Shown: positions 17,871 to 27,074 of the stretch, piece after piece
Layout: each line of letters starts with the position of its first letter
How positions within the stretch are numbered: position 1 is the stretch's first letter
Source: Micrococcaceae bacterium Sec5.8
GTDB lineage: Bacteria; Actinomycetota; Actinomycetes; Actinomycetales; Micrococcaceae
Reading direction: 5' to 3'
DNA: 64,000 nucleotides
Assembly (NCBI GenBank): GCA_039636775.1
Contig: CP143429.1
Location: 1,674,001 to 1,738,000, forward strand
Made by a program: the position numbers and the translations under genes
The notes under the pieces: model-generated
What the model was told of the DNA's origin: nothing
Database searches by the model: none
What the model saw: the letters and a program-made list of their open reading frames with translations, nothing else

Positions 17871-17888
17871 ATACCCATGGGGGTATAT
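17871..17888. promoter_or_regulatory. CsoR-type copper operator
   Basis: ATACCCATGGGGGTATAT is a near-perfect dyad of the form ATACCC n GGGTAT known for CsoR, the Cu(I)-responsive repressor of Actinobacteria. It is 73 bases upstream of the SHOCT/multicopper oxidase unit. No csoR gene is in the window, so the repressor must be encoded elsewhere. Confidence 0.8.
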
Positions 17889-18144
17889 GGCGGGGGCGCG
17901 GGCGGGCGTTTGATGCTCGCGGCTTCAATCCGGGAATTCGGTCCTCGACCGGCCAGCAGGCCTTCGCCCAATCAAGATACGACCGAAGCCCGGCCGGAGG
18001 ATTCCCGTTAGCCCTCCGGCGCGCATGCCGGGGATGGCATGGCATGGTCCGCATGCCGAACCAGGCGTGCAGCGAGGCGGCCACCGCCGACGCCGGGGTG
18101 GAATGCCACCGAGGCCGCGCGTCCGGCGGCGTTAGGGTGGGTGC

Positions 18145-18618
18145 ATGGGTGTCGAACCAGCGGTAATGAAGCGAATGTCGAGAATGCGTCCTCAGGCTCC
18201 AGCCAGCGTGCCCCGGGAGGTGGAGGGCGAACCGGATCTGGTAGCGGTGGACACGACATGGGGAGAGCTGCAGCCACTGCAGTGCGCACCCGGGGTGGTC
18301 ACCCTCGGCGAACTCGAACTCCTGGAGCAGATCAGCGGCGGCGCCGTCCTGATCGACAGCCGCGTACCTGACTCCAGGTCCGGGGTCACGATTCCAGGCG
18401 CAGTCAACATCCCGCACGACCGGATTATTGGATTCAGGGATCAACTCGACGTTTCGAGGCTGAGTGTGTTCTTCTGTAACGGCCCGCAATGCCCGCAGTC
18501 ACCGGCGGCCATCCGTGCGCTGCTGGAAACCGGGTATCCGGCATCCGGACTGGCCTACTACCGGGGAGGACTGCACGACTGGGTCACCCTGGCCATGCCC
18601 ACGGAACAGATCACCTGA
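18145..18618 (+). CDS. rhodanese-domain protein
   Basis: A 157-residue protein with one rhodanese-like domain: VTLGELELLEQISGGAVLID, the CH2-type motif DSRVPDSRSGVTIPGAVNIP, and the active-site loop FFCNGPQCPQSPAAIRAL, where the first Cys is in the catalytic position. The C-terminus reads LAYYRGGLHDWVTLAMP, a normal rhodanese ending. It would transfer sulfane sulfur or act as a thiol-based sensor. The N-terminal 50 residues are extra and not recognised; internal ATGs at 18166 and 18175 are possible alternative starts. It is the only plus-strand gene in the copper island and stands alone. Confidence 0.87.
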   Translation: MGVEPAVMKRMSRMRPQAPASVPREVEGEPDLVAVDTTWGELQPLQCAPGVVTLGELELLEQISGGAVLIDSRVPDSRSGVTIPGAVNIPHDRIIGFRDQLDVSRLSVFFCNGPQCPQSPAAIRALLETGYPASGLAYYRGGLHDWVTLAMPTEQIT

Positions 18619-18755
18619 CTTGGCCGGCGCCTGGACCATCGGGCGGTGCTTGATCTACCGCGGACTTGGCCGACCCCCGAAGCGCCGGGCCAAAGCGGGC
18701 CGGTCGGGGGAACTGATGACGTTGACGGACCGAGAATGAACTCCGATGTGACGGA

Positions 18756-20408
18756 TCAGAAGCTGCCGCTGCCGCCGGAGTCATCGTCCCGGCCGGCGCC
18801 GCTATCAGCGTCGCCGCCGCGCAGGATCGAATCGATCAGGATCCCGCCCAGCACGGCTCCGCCGAGGCCCCCGCCGCATCCTCGGCTCCCGAACATCCCG
18901 CCGCCGTAGCCGCGGTTGGCCAGGCCGCCGAAGCCCTGCACATCGGACCGGGCGAGCTCTGCCGCCCGGGACGCCAGAGCCCCGGCCTGCTGCGCGTAGG
19001 CCAGGGAAGATCCAGGATTCGTCTGCTGGAGGGAGAGCGCGGTGTCCAGAATGCGTTGCGCTTCGGCCAGTCGTGTCCTGGCCCCTGGTCCCACACCGCC
19101 GCGCCGGGCGGCGATGTAGTCCGAGGCAACCGAGATCCGGGCCTGTGCATGCATGATGGTCTGCTGGAGAGCCTCCCCGGCGCGCCGCGCCTGATCTTGC
19201 TGGTTCCGCACCCCGGAGAGGGCCCGATCCAGGCCTTGGCGCGCCGCTTCAATGCGCTGCAACGCGGCGATCGGGTCGATCCTTCCTGACTGCAGCTGCT
19301 GTTGCACCTGGTTCAGGACCGCCTCGGCGCTTGCGGCGGGGCCCGCGAGGTCGGTGTGCTGCCCGGCCGCCATGGTGGCCGTGGCCTGGGCGAGGTCTTG
19401 GGCGGCGTCCGCCACTGCGCGGTCGAGACTAGTCCGGGCAGAGTCAAGGTCATGCCGGACCTTGCCGATGGCGTCAACCAGCACGTTGGTCTGATGCAGG
19501 CTTTCTTCGCCAGCGCGGACAGCGACGGCCGCGGCGCCCGGGTCGGCCTCAGAGAGCTTCTGCTGTGCAGCCTGCGCGGCGGTGTCCAGAAATATCAGTC
19601 GCTCCCGGGCTTGGGCGATATTGTCCGAGACCGGAGCCACCGCTGCATCGGAGTACCGTACGCACAGCTCGGTCATGTGGTGCTCCGCATCCGCTATCTT
19701 GGCCGCTGCCTCGGCTTGTCCGGCCCGGAGCAGTTCGAGTGCCCGTGGTGCGTTCTTTTCGAGTTCACGCAGGGAGTCGAAGGAGACTTTCTGTTCGGCC
19801 AGAGCCTGGCTGGCCGACTCGCAGCGACTGATGATCTCGGTATACGAGGCCTGCTGTTGCTCCTCGGTGGCCGGGATCGCGTCGTCCAGCTTCTGCTGGA
19901 GTTTGAAGGACTCACCCAGGTCTGACCTGGCATCGGCGAGGGCTTTCACAAAGGGCGCAACGGAAACGTCCCCGAACTGGGCCTGCGCGAATCCTGCTTC
20001 CTGCTCGCCGGAGCGCACGGCGTCGTCGGCTGCTATCAGAAGCGACACGGCCCGTTGCTTCAGCTCCGGAAGGCTCAACGCCACTGGCTGATCGCTCCGG
20101 CCGCCGCCGCGTGGATTTACCCCCGGCCCTTCCGGCTGGGTCCCCGGGCCGGTAAGCACCGCCAACCGGTCCCGGTATTCCTCCGTGCCCAGCTCACCGC
20201 CGGCGTATCGCTTATCGAGGATCCGACGTGCGTTGCTCCTGCCCGCGGCGGCGTTACGGTTCTGCCCCGGCGCTGATCCCGTTCCCCTTCGGCGGGCGCT
20301 ACCGGACAATGCCCGGGCCGCGAGAGCCGCCACTAGAACGAGGACCGCGACCGGGAGTAACCAGAACAACCAGGACACGTCTACGCCGGACCCGTACCCA
20401 CCCATCAT
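18756..20408 (-). CDS. SHOCT-leader fused to long coiled-coil protein (TPM-protein C-terminal type)
   Basis: A 550-residue protein. The start (MMGGYGSGVDVSWLFWLLP) and one membrane helix lead to a SHOCT motif (ILDKRYAGGELGTEEYRDRL, about residues 60-80), as in the small proteins of this island. Residues from about 110 on are a long Ala/Gln-rich helical region (ALIAADDAVRSGEQEAGF-like, SDNIAQARERLIFLDTAAQ, GRIDPIAALQRIEAARQGLD) resembling the coiled-coil part of actinobacterial TPM-domain proteins. The C-terminus is Gly/Ser-rich (GGGMFGSRGCGGG; DDDSGGSGSF), also as in that family. The TPM domain itself is absent and the SHOCT leader takes its place. A CsoR-like dyad 58 bases upstream suggests copper control. 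Function unknown. Confidence 0.75.
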   Translation of the reverse strand: MMGGYGSGVDVSWLFWLLPVAVLVLVAALAARALSGSARRRGTGSAPGQNRNAAAGRSNARRILDKRYAGGELGTEEYRDRLAVLTGPGTQPEGPGVNPRGGGRSDQPVALSLPELKQRAVSLLIAADDAVRSGEQEAGFAQAQFGDVSVAPFVKALADARSDLGESFKLQQKLDDAIPATEEQQQASYTEIISRCESASQALAEQKVSFDSLRELEKNAPRALELLRAGQAEAAAKIADAEHHMTELCVRYSDAAVAPVSDNIAQARERLIFLDTAAQAAQQKLSEADPGAAAVAVRAGEESLHQTNVLVDAIGKVRHDLDSARTSLDRAVADAAQDLAQATATMAAGQHTDLAGPAASAEAVLNQVQQQLQSGRIDPIAALQRIEAARQGLDRALSGVRNQQDQARRAGEALQQTIMHAQARISVASDYIAARRGGVGPGARTRLAEAQRILDTALSLQQTNPGSSLAYAQQAGALASRAAELARSDVQGFGGLANRGYGGGMFGSRGCGGGLGGAVLGGILIDSILRGGDADSGAGRDDDSGGSGSF

Positions 20409-20465
20409 GGGGTGACTCCTTCCACCGGCCCTACGACGCAGCCGTCTGATTCCAGACTACGCCAA

Positions 20466-20483
20466 CATACCCCCGGGGGTGTG
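20466..20483. promoter_or_regulatory. CsoR-type copper operator
   Basis: CATACCCCCGGGGGTGTG has the C5-G5 core and near-symmetric arms of a CsoR site, with two arm mismatches. It lies 58 bases upstream of the SHOCT/coiled-coil gene on the minus strand. Regulation by copper is inferred from this and the two related sites at 17871 and 29709. Confidence 0.72.
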
Positions 20484-20928
20484 TCACGGACTCTGGCTCC
20501 GTCGGCGCCATGATCGGATCTGCGTGCATATATGACTGCTGCGCCCGGCCATGCCGCCGCCCCCAAGGAGTATTCCCGGCGCTCTATCCAGGCAAGGGAC
20601 GAGAGTTGCACCAGCAACGGCCCGGACCGACCCTGTCAGGTCCGGGACGCGGCGCTGAGGCCCGCGGGCTACGGCGCCAGAGCTACTCAGGGGAGTGGGG
20701 TGGCGGGGATGGCGGCGGACAAGCATCCTTCGAGGCCACTACCCGAAGGTCAGCCTCGGAGGCTGACCCTGAGGCAGAACGTCACGGTTCTCCACCACGG
20801 CCAGCGGATCCCGCGGCGCTTGGCGGCGCTGTCCTGCCGGGAGGAGAGGACTGCGGCGTTGGTTTCGGGCTCCGTCAGCGGTCGGTTTCTCGTGTTTCAT
20901 GGACGTCCTTCGAGTGGGTCAGATGCGC
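20484..20928. other. intergenic stretch without a recognisable gene
   Basis: This 445-base gap separates the SHOCT/coiled-coil gene from the end of the nine-gene copper operon. Frames exist on both strands but none shows a family motif. The one clear structure is a perfect nine-base-pair hairpin with a three-base loop at 20748-20768 (GGTCAGCCT / AGGCTGACC), which could end transcription of the operon but has no T-run. Confidence 0.5.
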
Positions 20929-21576
20929 TTAGCCGTCGGTTCCGCCGGTGCAGGCGGCGCCGGGCTCGGGGGCTTTCGGGGACTGGGCGTAGCCGCGGAT
21001 GAAGGCGGAGATACGCGGGTCCCCTGCATCCTGGACTGCCAGCTGCGTGCCCCAGGCGGTGGCGGTGACGGGGGCGGTTTGGTTCTTGTCCGGGCTGAGC
21101 AGGACATACGGCTTGGCTTTTGCAAGATCGGTGAGTCTGGCGACGTCGGCCGCCGGCAGGACAGGGCTGTAGGTGATCCAGACGGCGCCGTGTTCCAGGG
21201 AATGGACGGCGCGTTGTTCGTTGACCGGTTCTGTGTAGATGCCGCAGTTCGTCCAGACGGGGGAGTGCTCTCCTCCGACACCGGGTTCCTGGGGGTAGGC
21301 GACGGCGTCCTGGACGTGGTTGCGTGAGAGGCCGGTGAAGGTCTGGATCCCGTCGATGGGTTTCCTCGCTGCCTCGGCGGCGGTGTTCCGGTCCTGGACG
21401 GACCCGGTGACTGCGAGGGCGATTGCGGTGATGATGGCAGCCACGACCAGGCCGAAGCCGCCATAGACGAAGATGTTGAACCTGCGTTTTTTGGCCATTT
21501 GCCGGCTGCGGATGGCGGCGAGGATGGTCCGGTGTTCCTCGCGCGGCTTTCGGGTGTTGCTCATGCGGGGACTCAT
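20929..21576 (-). CDS. DUF3105 membrane-anchored protein
   Basis: A 215-residue protein: a basic cytoplasmic N-terminus, one membrane helix (FNIFVYGGFGLVVAAIITAI), and an extracytoplasmic DUF3105 domain with the conserved PVWTNCGIYTEPV, RAVHSLEHGAVWITYSP and DPRISAFIRGYAQSP blocks. The HSLEHG pair of histidines is a plausible metal site. The start overlaps the lgt stop (ATGA), so it is the last gene of the long copper operon. DUF3105 proteins often occur beside copper and DUF305 genes in Actinobacteria; the function is unknown. Confidence 0.88.
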   Translation of the reverse strand: MSPRMSNTRKPREEHRTILAAIRSRQMAKKRRFNIFVYGGFGLVVAAIITAIALAVTGSVQDRNTAAEAARKPIDGIQTFTGLSRNHVQDAVAYPQEPGVGGEHSPVWTNCGIYTEPVNEQRAVHSLEHGAVWITYSPVLPAADVARLTDLAKAKPYVLLSPDKNQTAPVTATAWGTQLAVQDAGDPRISAFIRGYAQSPKAPEPGAACTGGTDG

Positions 21577-22466
21577 TGGCCGTGCGCGTCAGAGTCCTGG
21601 ATGACGACTGGTGCGGGTGGGACGGCGGAGCGGGGACGGGACCTGAGCCGCTGGAAGAGGGCCAGGCCGGCGAGGAAGAGCAGACCTGAGACCCAGGTGT
21701 TGACCCGCAACCCCAGGATCGTGTTGGCGGGGTCCGAGCGCATCAGTTCGAAGACGAAACGCCCGGCGGTGTAGAGAACGATGTAGAGGGCGAACACGGA
21801 CCCCGCGCCGAGCGTGTACCGGCGGTCCAGGAACATCAGCAGCGATGCAGCGGCCAGGCACCACAGGGATTCATAGAGGAAGGTGGGCTGGAAGTAGCCG
21901 AGTATTTCCGGGGTGCCGTCGGCGGCGGTCAGGGCCTGGCCGGTGGCCATGTCCATTTTGTGGATCTGGAGTTTCCAGGGCAGGTCCGTGGGTTCGCCGT
22001 AGAGTTCGTTGTTGAACCAGTTGCCCCAGCGGCCCAGACCCTGGGCCAGGAGCAGCCCCGGGGCGGCCGCGTCCGCGAACGCGGCGAAGGGGACACCGGC
22101 GCGGCGGGCGCCGATCCCGGCGCCGACGAGCCCGAGGGCGACGGCTCCCCAGATCCCGAGACCGCCCTCCCAGATCCGCAGCGCGCCCCAGGGGTCTGTG
22201 CCGGGTCCGAAGTAGAGCTGGTTGTCGGTGATGACGTGGTAGAGCCGGCCCCCGACGATGCCGAAGGGGACCGCCCAGGCCACGATGTCCAGGGTCTGGG
22301 CGGTTGTGCCGCCCCGGGACCGGAGGCGGCGGGCGGTGAGCCAGACCCCGACAAGGATGCCGGCCAGGATGGCAAGGGCGTAAAAGCGTATGGTCAACGG
22401 CCCGAGCTGGAAGGCGCTCACGGCCGGGGAGGGGAAGAACAGTTCTGTCGCGACAGGGGGGTTCAT
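21573..22466 (-). CDS. lgt: prolipoprotein diacylglyceryl transferase
   Basis: Lgt transfers diacylglycerol from phosphatidylglycerol to the lipobox cysteine of preprolipoproteins. The 297-residue membrane protein carries the family signatures FYALAILAGILVGVWLTARR, FGIVGGRLYHVITD, and GRWGNWFNNELYGEPTDLPW, which contains the catalytic-site Arg/Asn residues, plus a normal C-terminal helix. Lgt is usually a housekeeping gene; a copy inside this operon, right after the oxidase and two genes from a lipoprotein, suggests a dedicated supply for the copper lipoproteins encoded here (22479-23993, 24789-25670, 25751-26362), or it may simply be an accessory paralogue. Confidence 0.95.
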   Translation of the reverse strand: MNPPVATELFFPSPAVSAFQLGPLTIRFYALAILAGILVGVWLTARRLRSRGGTTAQTLDIVAWAVPFGIVGGRLYHVITDNQLYFGPGTDPWGALRIWEGGLGIWGAVALGLVGAGIGARRAGVPFAAFADAAAPGLLLAQGLGRWGNWFNNELYGEPTDLPWKLQIHKMDMATGQALTAADGTPEILGYFQPTFLYESLWCLAAASLLMFLDRRYTLGAGSVFALYIVLYTAGRFVFELMRSDPANTILGLRVNTWVSGLLFLAGLALFQRLRSRPRSAVPPAPVVIQDSDAHGQ

Positions 22467-22478
22467 GGTCGGGGTCCC

Positions 22479-23993
22479 TTATTTGATGTAGGAGAAGACG
22501 CCCATCATGCCGCGTTCGGCATGGTAGGCGTTGTGGCAGTGGGTGAGCCACTGGCCGGGGTTGTCGGCGTCGAAGATCACTGTGACGGTTTGTTTGGCAC
22601 GGACGATGACGGTGTCTTTGCGGGCCCCGCCGGCACCGATCTGGAACGTGTGGCCGTGCAGGTGCATGGGGTGCCACATGTCGGTGTCGTTGATGAATTT
22701 CACCTCGACGCGTTCGCCGGCCTTGATCTCAAAAGCGTTCTCGAATGGCTTGGTCATGTCGAAGCGGTGGCCGTTGATGCCCCAGTCGTATTTGGCCATG
22801 CCGCCGGTGAGGTGTACTTCGTGGGTACGGTCCGGGCTCTTGCTTAGCAGGGTGACCTTCGGGTCGGCTTTGAGCTGCCCGCCGTCCACGACGGTCCCCT
22901 CTAACGTGCCCGGCAGGGTGGCGGCAAGGGGCTGTTTGCCGGTGCCGGTGCTGATGAATCCGAGTGCCTGGCCGGGTTTTCCTTCCGGCAGTGCCATGGC
23001 GGGGGTGAAGCCTTCCTTGACGGTGAGGAGGGCGTCGATGCGTTCACCCATGCCGAGCACGACGGCGTCGACGTCCTGGTGGACGACGGGGAACCCGTCG
23101 GTGTGGGTGAGGGTGAGTTTCTGGCCGGGGATGCCGACGCGGTACGCGGTGTCGCCGGCGGCGTTGATGATCCGGAGCCGGATGACCTGCCCGGCCGTGG
23201 CGGTCAGGATTTCGGCCTCATCCGGGGCTTTTGAGTTGAACAGGTGGTACGGGTAGCTGACGTCGCCGGCGTCGCCGCCGAGGAAGTCGCTGCGGGAGCC
23301 CATGAGCATGTGCTTCATGCCCATCCCCATTGATCCCCCGGACATGCCGCCGGAAAGTTCCTTGAGGACCTCGTCCGGGGTCCCGGTGATACCGTCCATC
23401 CAGTCATCCAAGACGATCACCCAGTCCCGGTCATAGATGAGTTGTTCGGCCGGGTCCTCGATGATCAGTGCCCCGTAGAGGGCGCGTTCGCGCTGCATTT
23501 CGACGTGGGAGTGGTACCAGTAGGTGCCGGGGTGGGGGAGACGGAAATCGTAGGTGAACCCGGTGCCGGCGGAGACCGGGTCCTGGGTGACGTCCGGGAC
23601 GCCGTCCTGATCGTTCCGCAGCGCGAGGCCGTGCCAGTGGATGCTGGTGGGATCCTTCAGCTGGTTAGACAGTGTTATCTGGAGCCGGTCCCCGGCCATG
23701 GCCCGGAGTGCCGGCGCGGTGAGAGCGCCGTTGTAGCCCCAGGTGGTGACTGGTTTCCCTGCAACAGTTCCCTGGAAGGATGCGGCGGTCAGGTTCTGGG
23801 TGACGGTCTTGCCGCTGAATGCCCGGCGGGCTTCGTAGTCGGCGACGAGAGGGTCAGTTGGCAGGACCCTCTCCGTGAGGCCTGGGGCGCCCTGGGTGTT
23901 GGTGCACGCGGCGAGGGCCGCCGCGGCGGCCGTTGCTACCGACAGGCCCAGGAAGCGGCGCCGGCCCAGGTGGTGATCGGGGTGGTGATTCAT
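22479..23993 (-). CDS. multicopper oxidase, Tat-exported lipoprotein
   Basis: A 504-residue multicopper oxidase, distinct from the one at 16060. The leader contains a Tat motif (GRRRFLGLSVATAAAAALAA) ending in a lipobox (LAAC). Copper ligands: TSIHWHGLALRNDQ, YWYHSHVEMQRERALYG, MWHPMHLHGHTFQ and LTHCHNAYHAERGMMG. A Met-rich loop, GGSMGMGMKHMLMGSRSD, may bind Cu(I). The start at 23993 is the first residue of the leader with a nearby purine-rich site; the longer frame to 24086 is rejected because it overlaps the end of ccdA. It likely oxidises Cu(I) at the membrane surface. Confidence 0.93.
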   Translation of the reverse strand: MNHHPDHHLGRRRFLGLSVATAAAAALAACTNTQGAPGLTERVLPTDPLVADYEARRAFSGKTVTQNLTAASFQGTVAGKPVTTWGYNGALTAPALRAMAGDRLQITLSNQLKDPTSIHWHGLALRNDQDGVPDVTQDPVSAGTGFTYDFRLPHPGTYWYHSHVEMQRERALYGALIIEDPAEQLIYDRDWVIVLDDWMDGITGTPDEVLKELSGGMSGGSMGMGMKHMLMGSRSDFLGGDAGDVSYPYHLFNSKAPDEAEILTATAGQVIRLRIINAAGDTAYRVGIPGQKLTLTHTDGFPVVHQDVDAVVLGMGERIDALLTVKEGFTPAMALPEGKPGQALGFISTGTGKQPLAATLPGTLEGTVVDGGQLKADPKVTLLSKSPDRTHEVHLTGGMAKYDWGINGHRFDMTKPFENAFEIKAGERVEVKFINDTDMWHPMHLHGHTFQIGAGGARKDTVIVRAKQTVTVIFDADNPGQWLTHCHNAYHAERGMMGVFSYIK

Positions 23994-24034
23994 GTGAAGT
24001 CCTTCGCGGTGGGGCCCAGTGTCGGGCCGCGGTG

Positions 24035-24784
24035 TCAGATGGGTGTGAGAAAGGTTCCGGAGAGGTTCTGGAGCTGATAGATCCACGTCACCCAGACCCC
24101 GGAAACCATGAGCACGCCCAGGATGATGAGCATGGAGGCTCCGGCGATGTTGACGACCCGGATGTGACGGCGGACGAATGTCAGGGCTGTGCTGACCCTG
24201 TTCAGGCCCAGGGCGGTCAGGGCGAAGGGGATGCCCAGGCCCAGGCAGTAGGCGAATGCCAGCAGCGCTCCGCGTCCTGCACTGCCGGTGGTGACGCTCA
24301 GGGACAGGACAGCGCTCAGCGTCGGACCCATGCAGGGCGTCCAGCCGAGTCCAAAGACGACCCCGAGCAGGGGTGCCCCCGCGAGGCCTGTCTTGCGGCC
24401 GGGGGTGAGCTTTCGGGTCTGTTGCAGCCAGGGGACCAGCCCGAGCAGGGCTGCGCCCATCAGGATCACCACGATGCCGAGGCCGCGCATCAGGGCATCC
24501 TGCCAGCGCAGCAGCCAGGACCCGATGGCGCCGAAGGCGGCCCCGTAGAGGGTGAACACGGCGGCGAACCCCAGCACGAAGAGTCCGACCCCGGCCAGGA
24601 CTCGGCGGCGGTTATGTGGCTGGGTCGGGTCGGTCAGCCCGGAGACGAAGCCCAGATAGCCGGGCACCAAAGGAAGGATGCACGGCGAGAGGAAGGACAC
24701 CAGTCCTGCAGTCATGGCCAGCGGGATGGCGATGACCAGCGCGCCGGAAGTCACCATGGACGCAAAGTATCCGCCGATGTCCAT
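24035..24784 (-). CDS. CcdA/DsbD-type cytochrome c biogenesis membrane protein
   Basis: A 249-residue protein with six hydrophobic segments of the CcdA family, which carries reducing equivalents across the membrane via two cysteines. Both are present: [18 protein letters not shown] in helix 1 and [17 protein letters not shown] in helix 4. The start at 24784 ([10 protein letters not shown]) lies six bases into the end of the upstream BNR-protein gene (overlap not significant), consistent with one operon. Next to extracytoplasmic copper enzymes and a CopZ-like protein, it may keep cell-surface copper ligands reduced. Confidence 0.9.
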   Translation of the reverse strand: MDIGGYFASMVTSGALVIAIPLAMTAGLVSFLSPCILPLVPGYLGFVSGLTDPTQPHNRRRVLAGVGLFVLGFAAVFTLYGAAFGAIGSWLLRWQDALMRGLGIVVILMGAALLGLVPWLQQTRKLTPGRKTGLAGAPLLGVVFGLGWTPCMGPTLSAVLSLSVTTGSAGRGALLAFAYCLGLGIPFALTALGLNRVSTALTFVRRHIRVVNIAGASMLIILGVLMVSGVWVTWIYQLQNLSGTFLTPI

Positions 24785-24788
24785 CGGT

Positions 24789-25670
24789 TCAGTCGGCGTC
24801 GGAGGGCCGGAAAGTGGCCCCGCCGTCCGTGGAGACCACCACTCCGGTGGAGGTGGCGGCCCAAACCCTCGGGTTCCCGTCGGAGCCCTCCGTCGCGGCG
24901 ACGGCCTGGACCGCACCGCTGATCTGGCCCTTCCTGGTCCAGGTTGCTCCGCCGTCTGCGGAGTAGTGGACGGTGCCGCCGGGTTCGACGCCGACGGCTT
25001 CCGTGGCGCTGGCGAAGGCGGCGAACTGGATCACCGGCGCGGCCTTGTCCAGCGCCCAGGTGGCACCGCCGTCGGTCGAACGCTGCACGCCGTCCTGGGT
25101 GGTGGCGAGGACGGTGTCGCTGGTGGGGATTCCGGCGAGGATGGCAGGGACGAAATCCGCGGGTACCGTGTTCCAGGTCTTTCCGTCCGGGCTGGTGCGC
25201 AGTGAGCCGTCAAAGCCGACGATTCCGGATTTGGTCGCAGTGAGCGCATGGAAGTCGGATTCACCCTGACGGGAAAGCTGCTCCCACGTTTTACCGCCGT
25301 CGCTGGTTTTGACCAGACCGAGAGGACTGGGAAGGGCTGAGCCAGCGCCGGGGTGTCCGGAAGCGTAGAACACGCCGTCGTCCATGGCAGCCGTGAAGCC
25401 CATGAGGTCATTGGTGGGTCCGATTTTCACGGCCAGCTTTTTGGACACGTCGAACAGGCCATCATGGGTGGCCAGGAGCACCTGGCCGGTTTCGCTGCTG
25501 ACGCTCAAACCGTGAACATGCGCGTCAGGCATGGCGCTTCCGGTGTTTCCTGTAGGGGCGGGGCCTGCCGTGCCGGAGGACGGACTGCATGCCGAGAGGG
25601 CGAGGATGAGGCCGGCGCCGGCAGCCAGGACGGCTGCGGCGCGGCGCCGGGGACGGGAGGGGTTGGGCAT
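24789..25670 (-). CDS. F510_1955-type BNR-repeat lipoprotein
   Basis: A 293-residue exported protein with a lipobox ([14 protein letters not shown]). The mature part is a beta-propeller of BNR/Asp-box repeats: [53 protein letters not shown], and [13 protein letters not shown]. After the lipobox comes [20 protein letters not shown], typical of the actinobacterial family called F510_1955 glycosylhydrolase. Hydrolase activity is unproven. The gene sits in the copper operon between ccdA (4-base gap) and the DUF305 gene. Confidence 0.85.
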   Translation of the reverse strand: MPNPSRPRRRAAAVLAAGAGLILALSACSPSSGTAGPAPTGNTGSAMPDAHVHGLSVSSETGQVLLATHDGLFDVSKKLAVKIGPTNDLMGFTAAMDDGVFYASGHPGAGSALPSPLGLVKTSDGGKTWEQLSRQGESDFHALTATKSGIVGFDGSLRTSPDGKTWNTVPADFVPAILAGIPTSDTVLATTQDGVQRSTDGGATWALDKAAPVIQFAAFASATEAVGVEPGGTVHYSADGGATWTRKGQISGAVQAVAATEGSDGNPRVWAATSTGVVVSTDGGATFRPSDAD

Positions 25671-25750
25671 GGGGACTCCAAGGATTCAGGTGGGGCATGG
25701 CAAGAGGGAATGGCGCCGGCCCCTCACGGGCCGGCGCCGGAGGACACCGG

Positions 25751-26362
25751 TCAGAGGCTCGCCAGCAGGCCCTTCATCTCTTGAATTTCGGTTGTCTGTG
25801 AGGTCACGATTGCCTTGCTGAGCTGGATCGCGTCGGGGTTTTTGCCTTGGCTGATTTCAGTCTGTGCCGTTGCGACGGCGCCCTGGTGGTGGGCGATCAT
25901 CCCGGTCAGGAACAGCTTGGCCGCTTCGGCGCCCTGGGCGGCATCGAGCGTCTTCAGATCGTCATCGCCCATCATCCCGTCGCCCATGCCATGGCCGGAA
26001 GCCATCTGCGCAGGTTCGTTCCAGGTCTTGAGCCAGCCCGTCATCTGTTCGATTTCGGGTGCCTGCGCGGCCTTGATCTTGGTTGCAAGGGCCGTGATCC
26101 GGGCATCCATGCCCTGCTTCTTGAGCATCATGTCGGACATTTCCACGGCCTGGGCGTGGTGCGGGATCATCCCTTGGGTGAACATGGTGTCTGCCGCGTT
26201 GTGGTCCGCGGCGGCCGGGGCTGAGCTGGGGGACATCCCCATCCCGGTATGGCCCGTCCCCGGCATGGAGCTGGCAGGTGTACTTCCGGAGGTCCCCGCG
26301 CAGCCCGCGAGGGCTATGACGGAGGCAACGCCAAGGGCAGAAATGGTCAGAGTTTTCTTCAT
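25751..26362 (-). CDS. DUF305 copper-associated lipoprotein
   Basis: A 203-residue lipoprotein (signal ASVIALAGCAGTSG) with a DUF305 domain: two four-helix halves each with a His pair, TMFTQGMIPHHAQAVEMSDM and LFLTGMIAHHQGAVATAQTE, plus a Met/His linker (MASGHGMGDGMMGDDD). DUF305 is a ferritin-like-fold family repeatedly linked to copper. ATG at 26362 (MKKTLTIS) is preferred over the start six codons upstream because a GAAGGA site is well placed. It is part of the long minus-strand copper operon. Confidence 0.9.
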   Translation of the reverse strand: MKKTLTISALGVASVIALAGCAGTSGSTPASSMPGTGHTGMGMSPSSAPAAADHNAADTMFTQGMIPHHAQAVEMSDMMLKKQGMDARITALATKIKAAQAPEIEQMTGWLKTWNEPAQMASGHGMGDGMMGDDDLKTLDAAQGAEAAKLFLTGMIAHHQGAVATAQTEISQGKNPDAIQLSKAIVTSQTTEIQEMKGLLASL

Positions 26363-26500
26363 GGAGTTCAAGTCCTTCAATCATCAAATCGTCGTTGTCG
26401 CACGACTGCGGGGAACACGCCCATAACCGGCCTGAACGGCCGGCAGGTGCGTATCGGGTAAGCGGGGCGCGCCGGGCTGGACACGGCGCAGCGTGGCCGT

Positions 26501-27001
26501 TTACGTCCGGCTGATGGAAAGTTGGCCCGGAGAAAGGCTTCGCGGAATGAACCCGTACCCGGTATCGGGAACGCCGGTGATGGTCCCGCCGCTGGAAGTC
26601 AGGGCCGTGGCGCCCGGTGGCGGTGCTGTCAGGGTCGTGGTCCCGGGAGACGGGACGCAGTCCCCGCCCATTGTGGAGATCATCGTGCACCCGCCAGTAT
26701 CGGCGCACGACGGCCCTGGTTCGGCCGTGATACCCGGAGTTGCGGTGGTGCCCGCGACCGCGGCTGCGACCGGGGTGGTGCCCTGGATCTTGGTGATGTC
26801 CGCGACGTGGGCGGGGTGCTCAGGTGCCGGCATGGCATGCGGTGCCCTGGTGTCATGACCGGTGGCCGCCGCCGTCGGCATGGCGTGCGTGCCGGTCATG
26901 ATGTGCATGCCCAAAATGCCGGCGACGATCGCGAGCAATCCCGTCAGAAGGGCACCCCGGAGGAGAAGCGCCGTGGCACGCCGGGCTGAGATGGCGGTCA
27001 T
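26501..27001 (-). CDS. DUF6153 membrane protein
   Basis: A 166-residue protein with one or two N-terminal helices (ALLLRGALLTGLLAIVAGIL followed by GMHIMTG) and an extracytoplasmic tail rich in His, Met, Pro and Thr (MPAPEHPAHVADITK; CADTGGCTMISTMGGDCVPS). This is the layout of DUF6153 family proteins, which occur next to copper genes in Actinobacteria. The tail's Cys/Met/His residues could bind copper; no activity is known. It follows the ATPase gene by 73 bases and precedes DUF305 in the same operon. Confidence 0.75.
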   Translation of the reverse strand: MTAISARRATALLLRGALLTGLLAIVAGILGMHIMTGTHAMPTAAATGHDTRAPHAMPAPEHPAHVADITKIQGTTPVAAAVAGTTATPGITAEPGPSCADTGGCTMISTMGGDCVPSPGTTTLTAPPPGATALTSSGGTITGVPDTGYGFIPRSLSPGQLSISRT

Positions 27002-27074
27002 GGTGTTCCTCCTTCCGTGCGGTCTGGATGGTTTCTAGGTTACCGGCCCGGGACGGGCCCGGGCGGCGCCGGGT

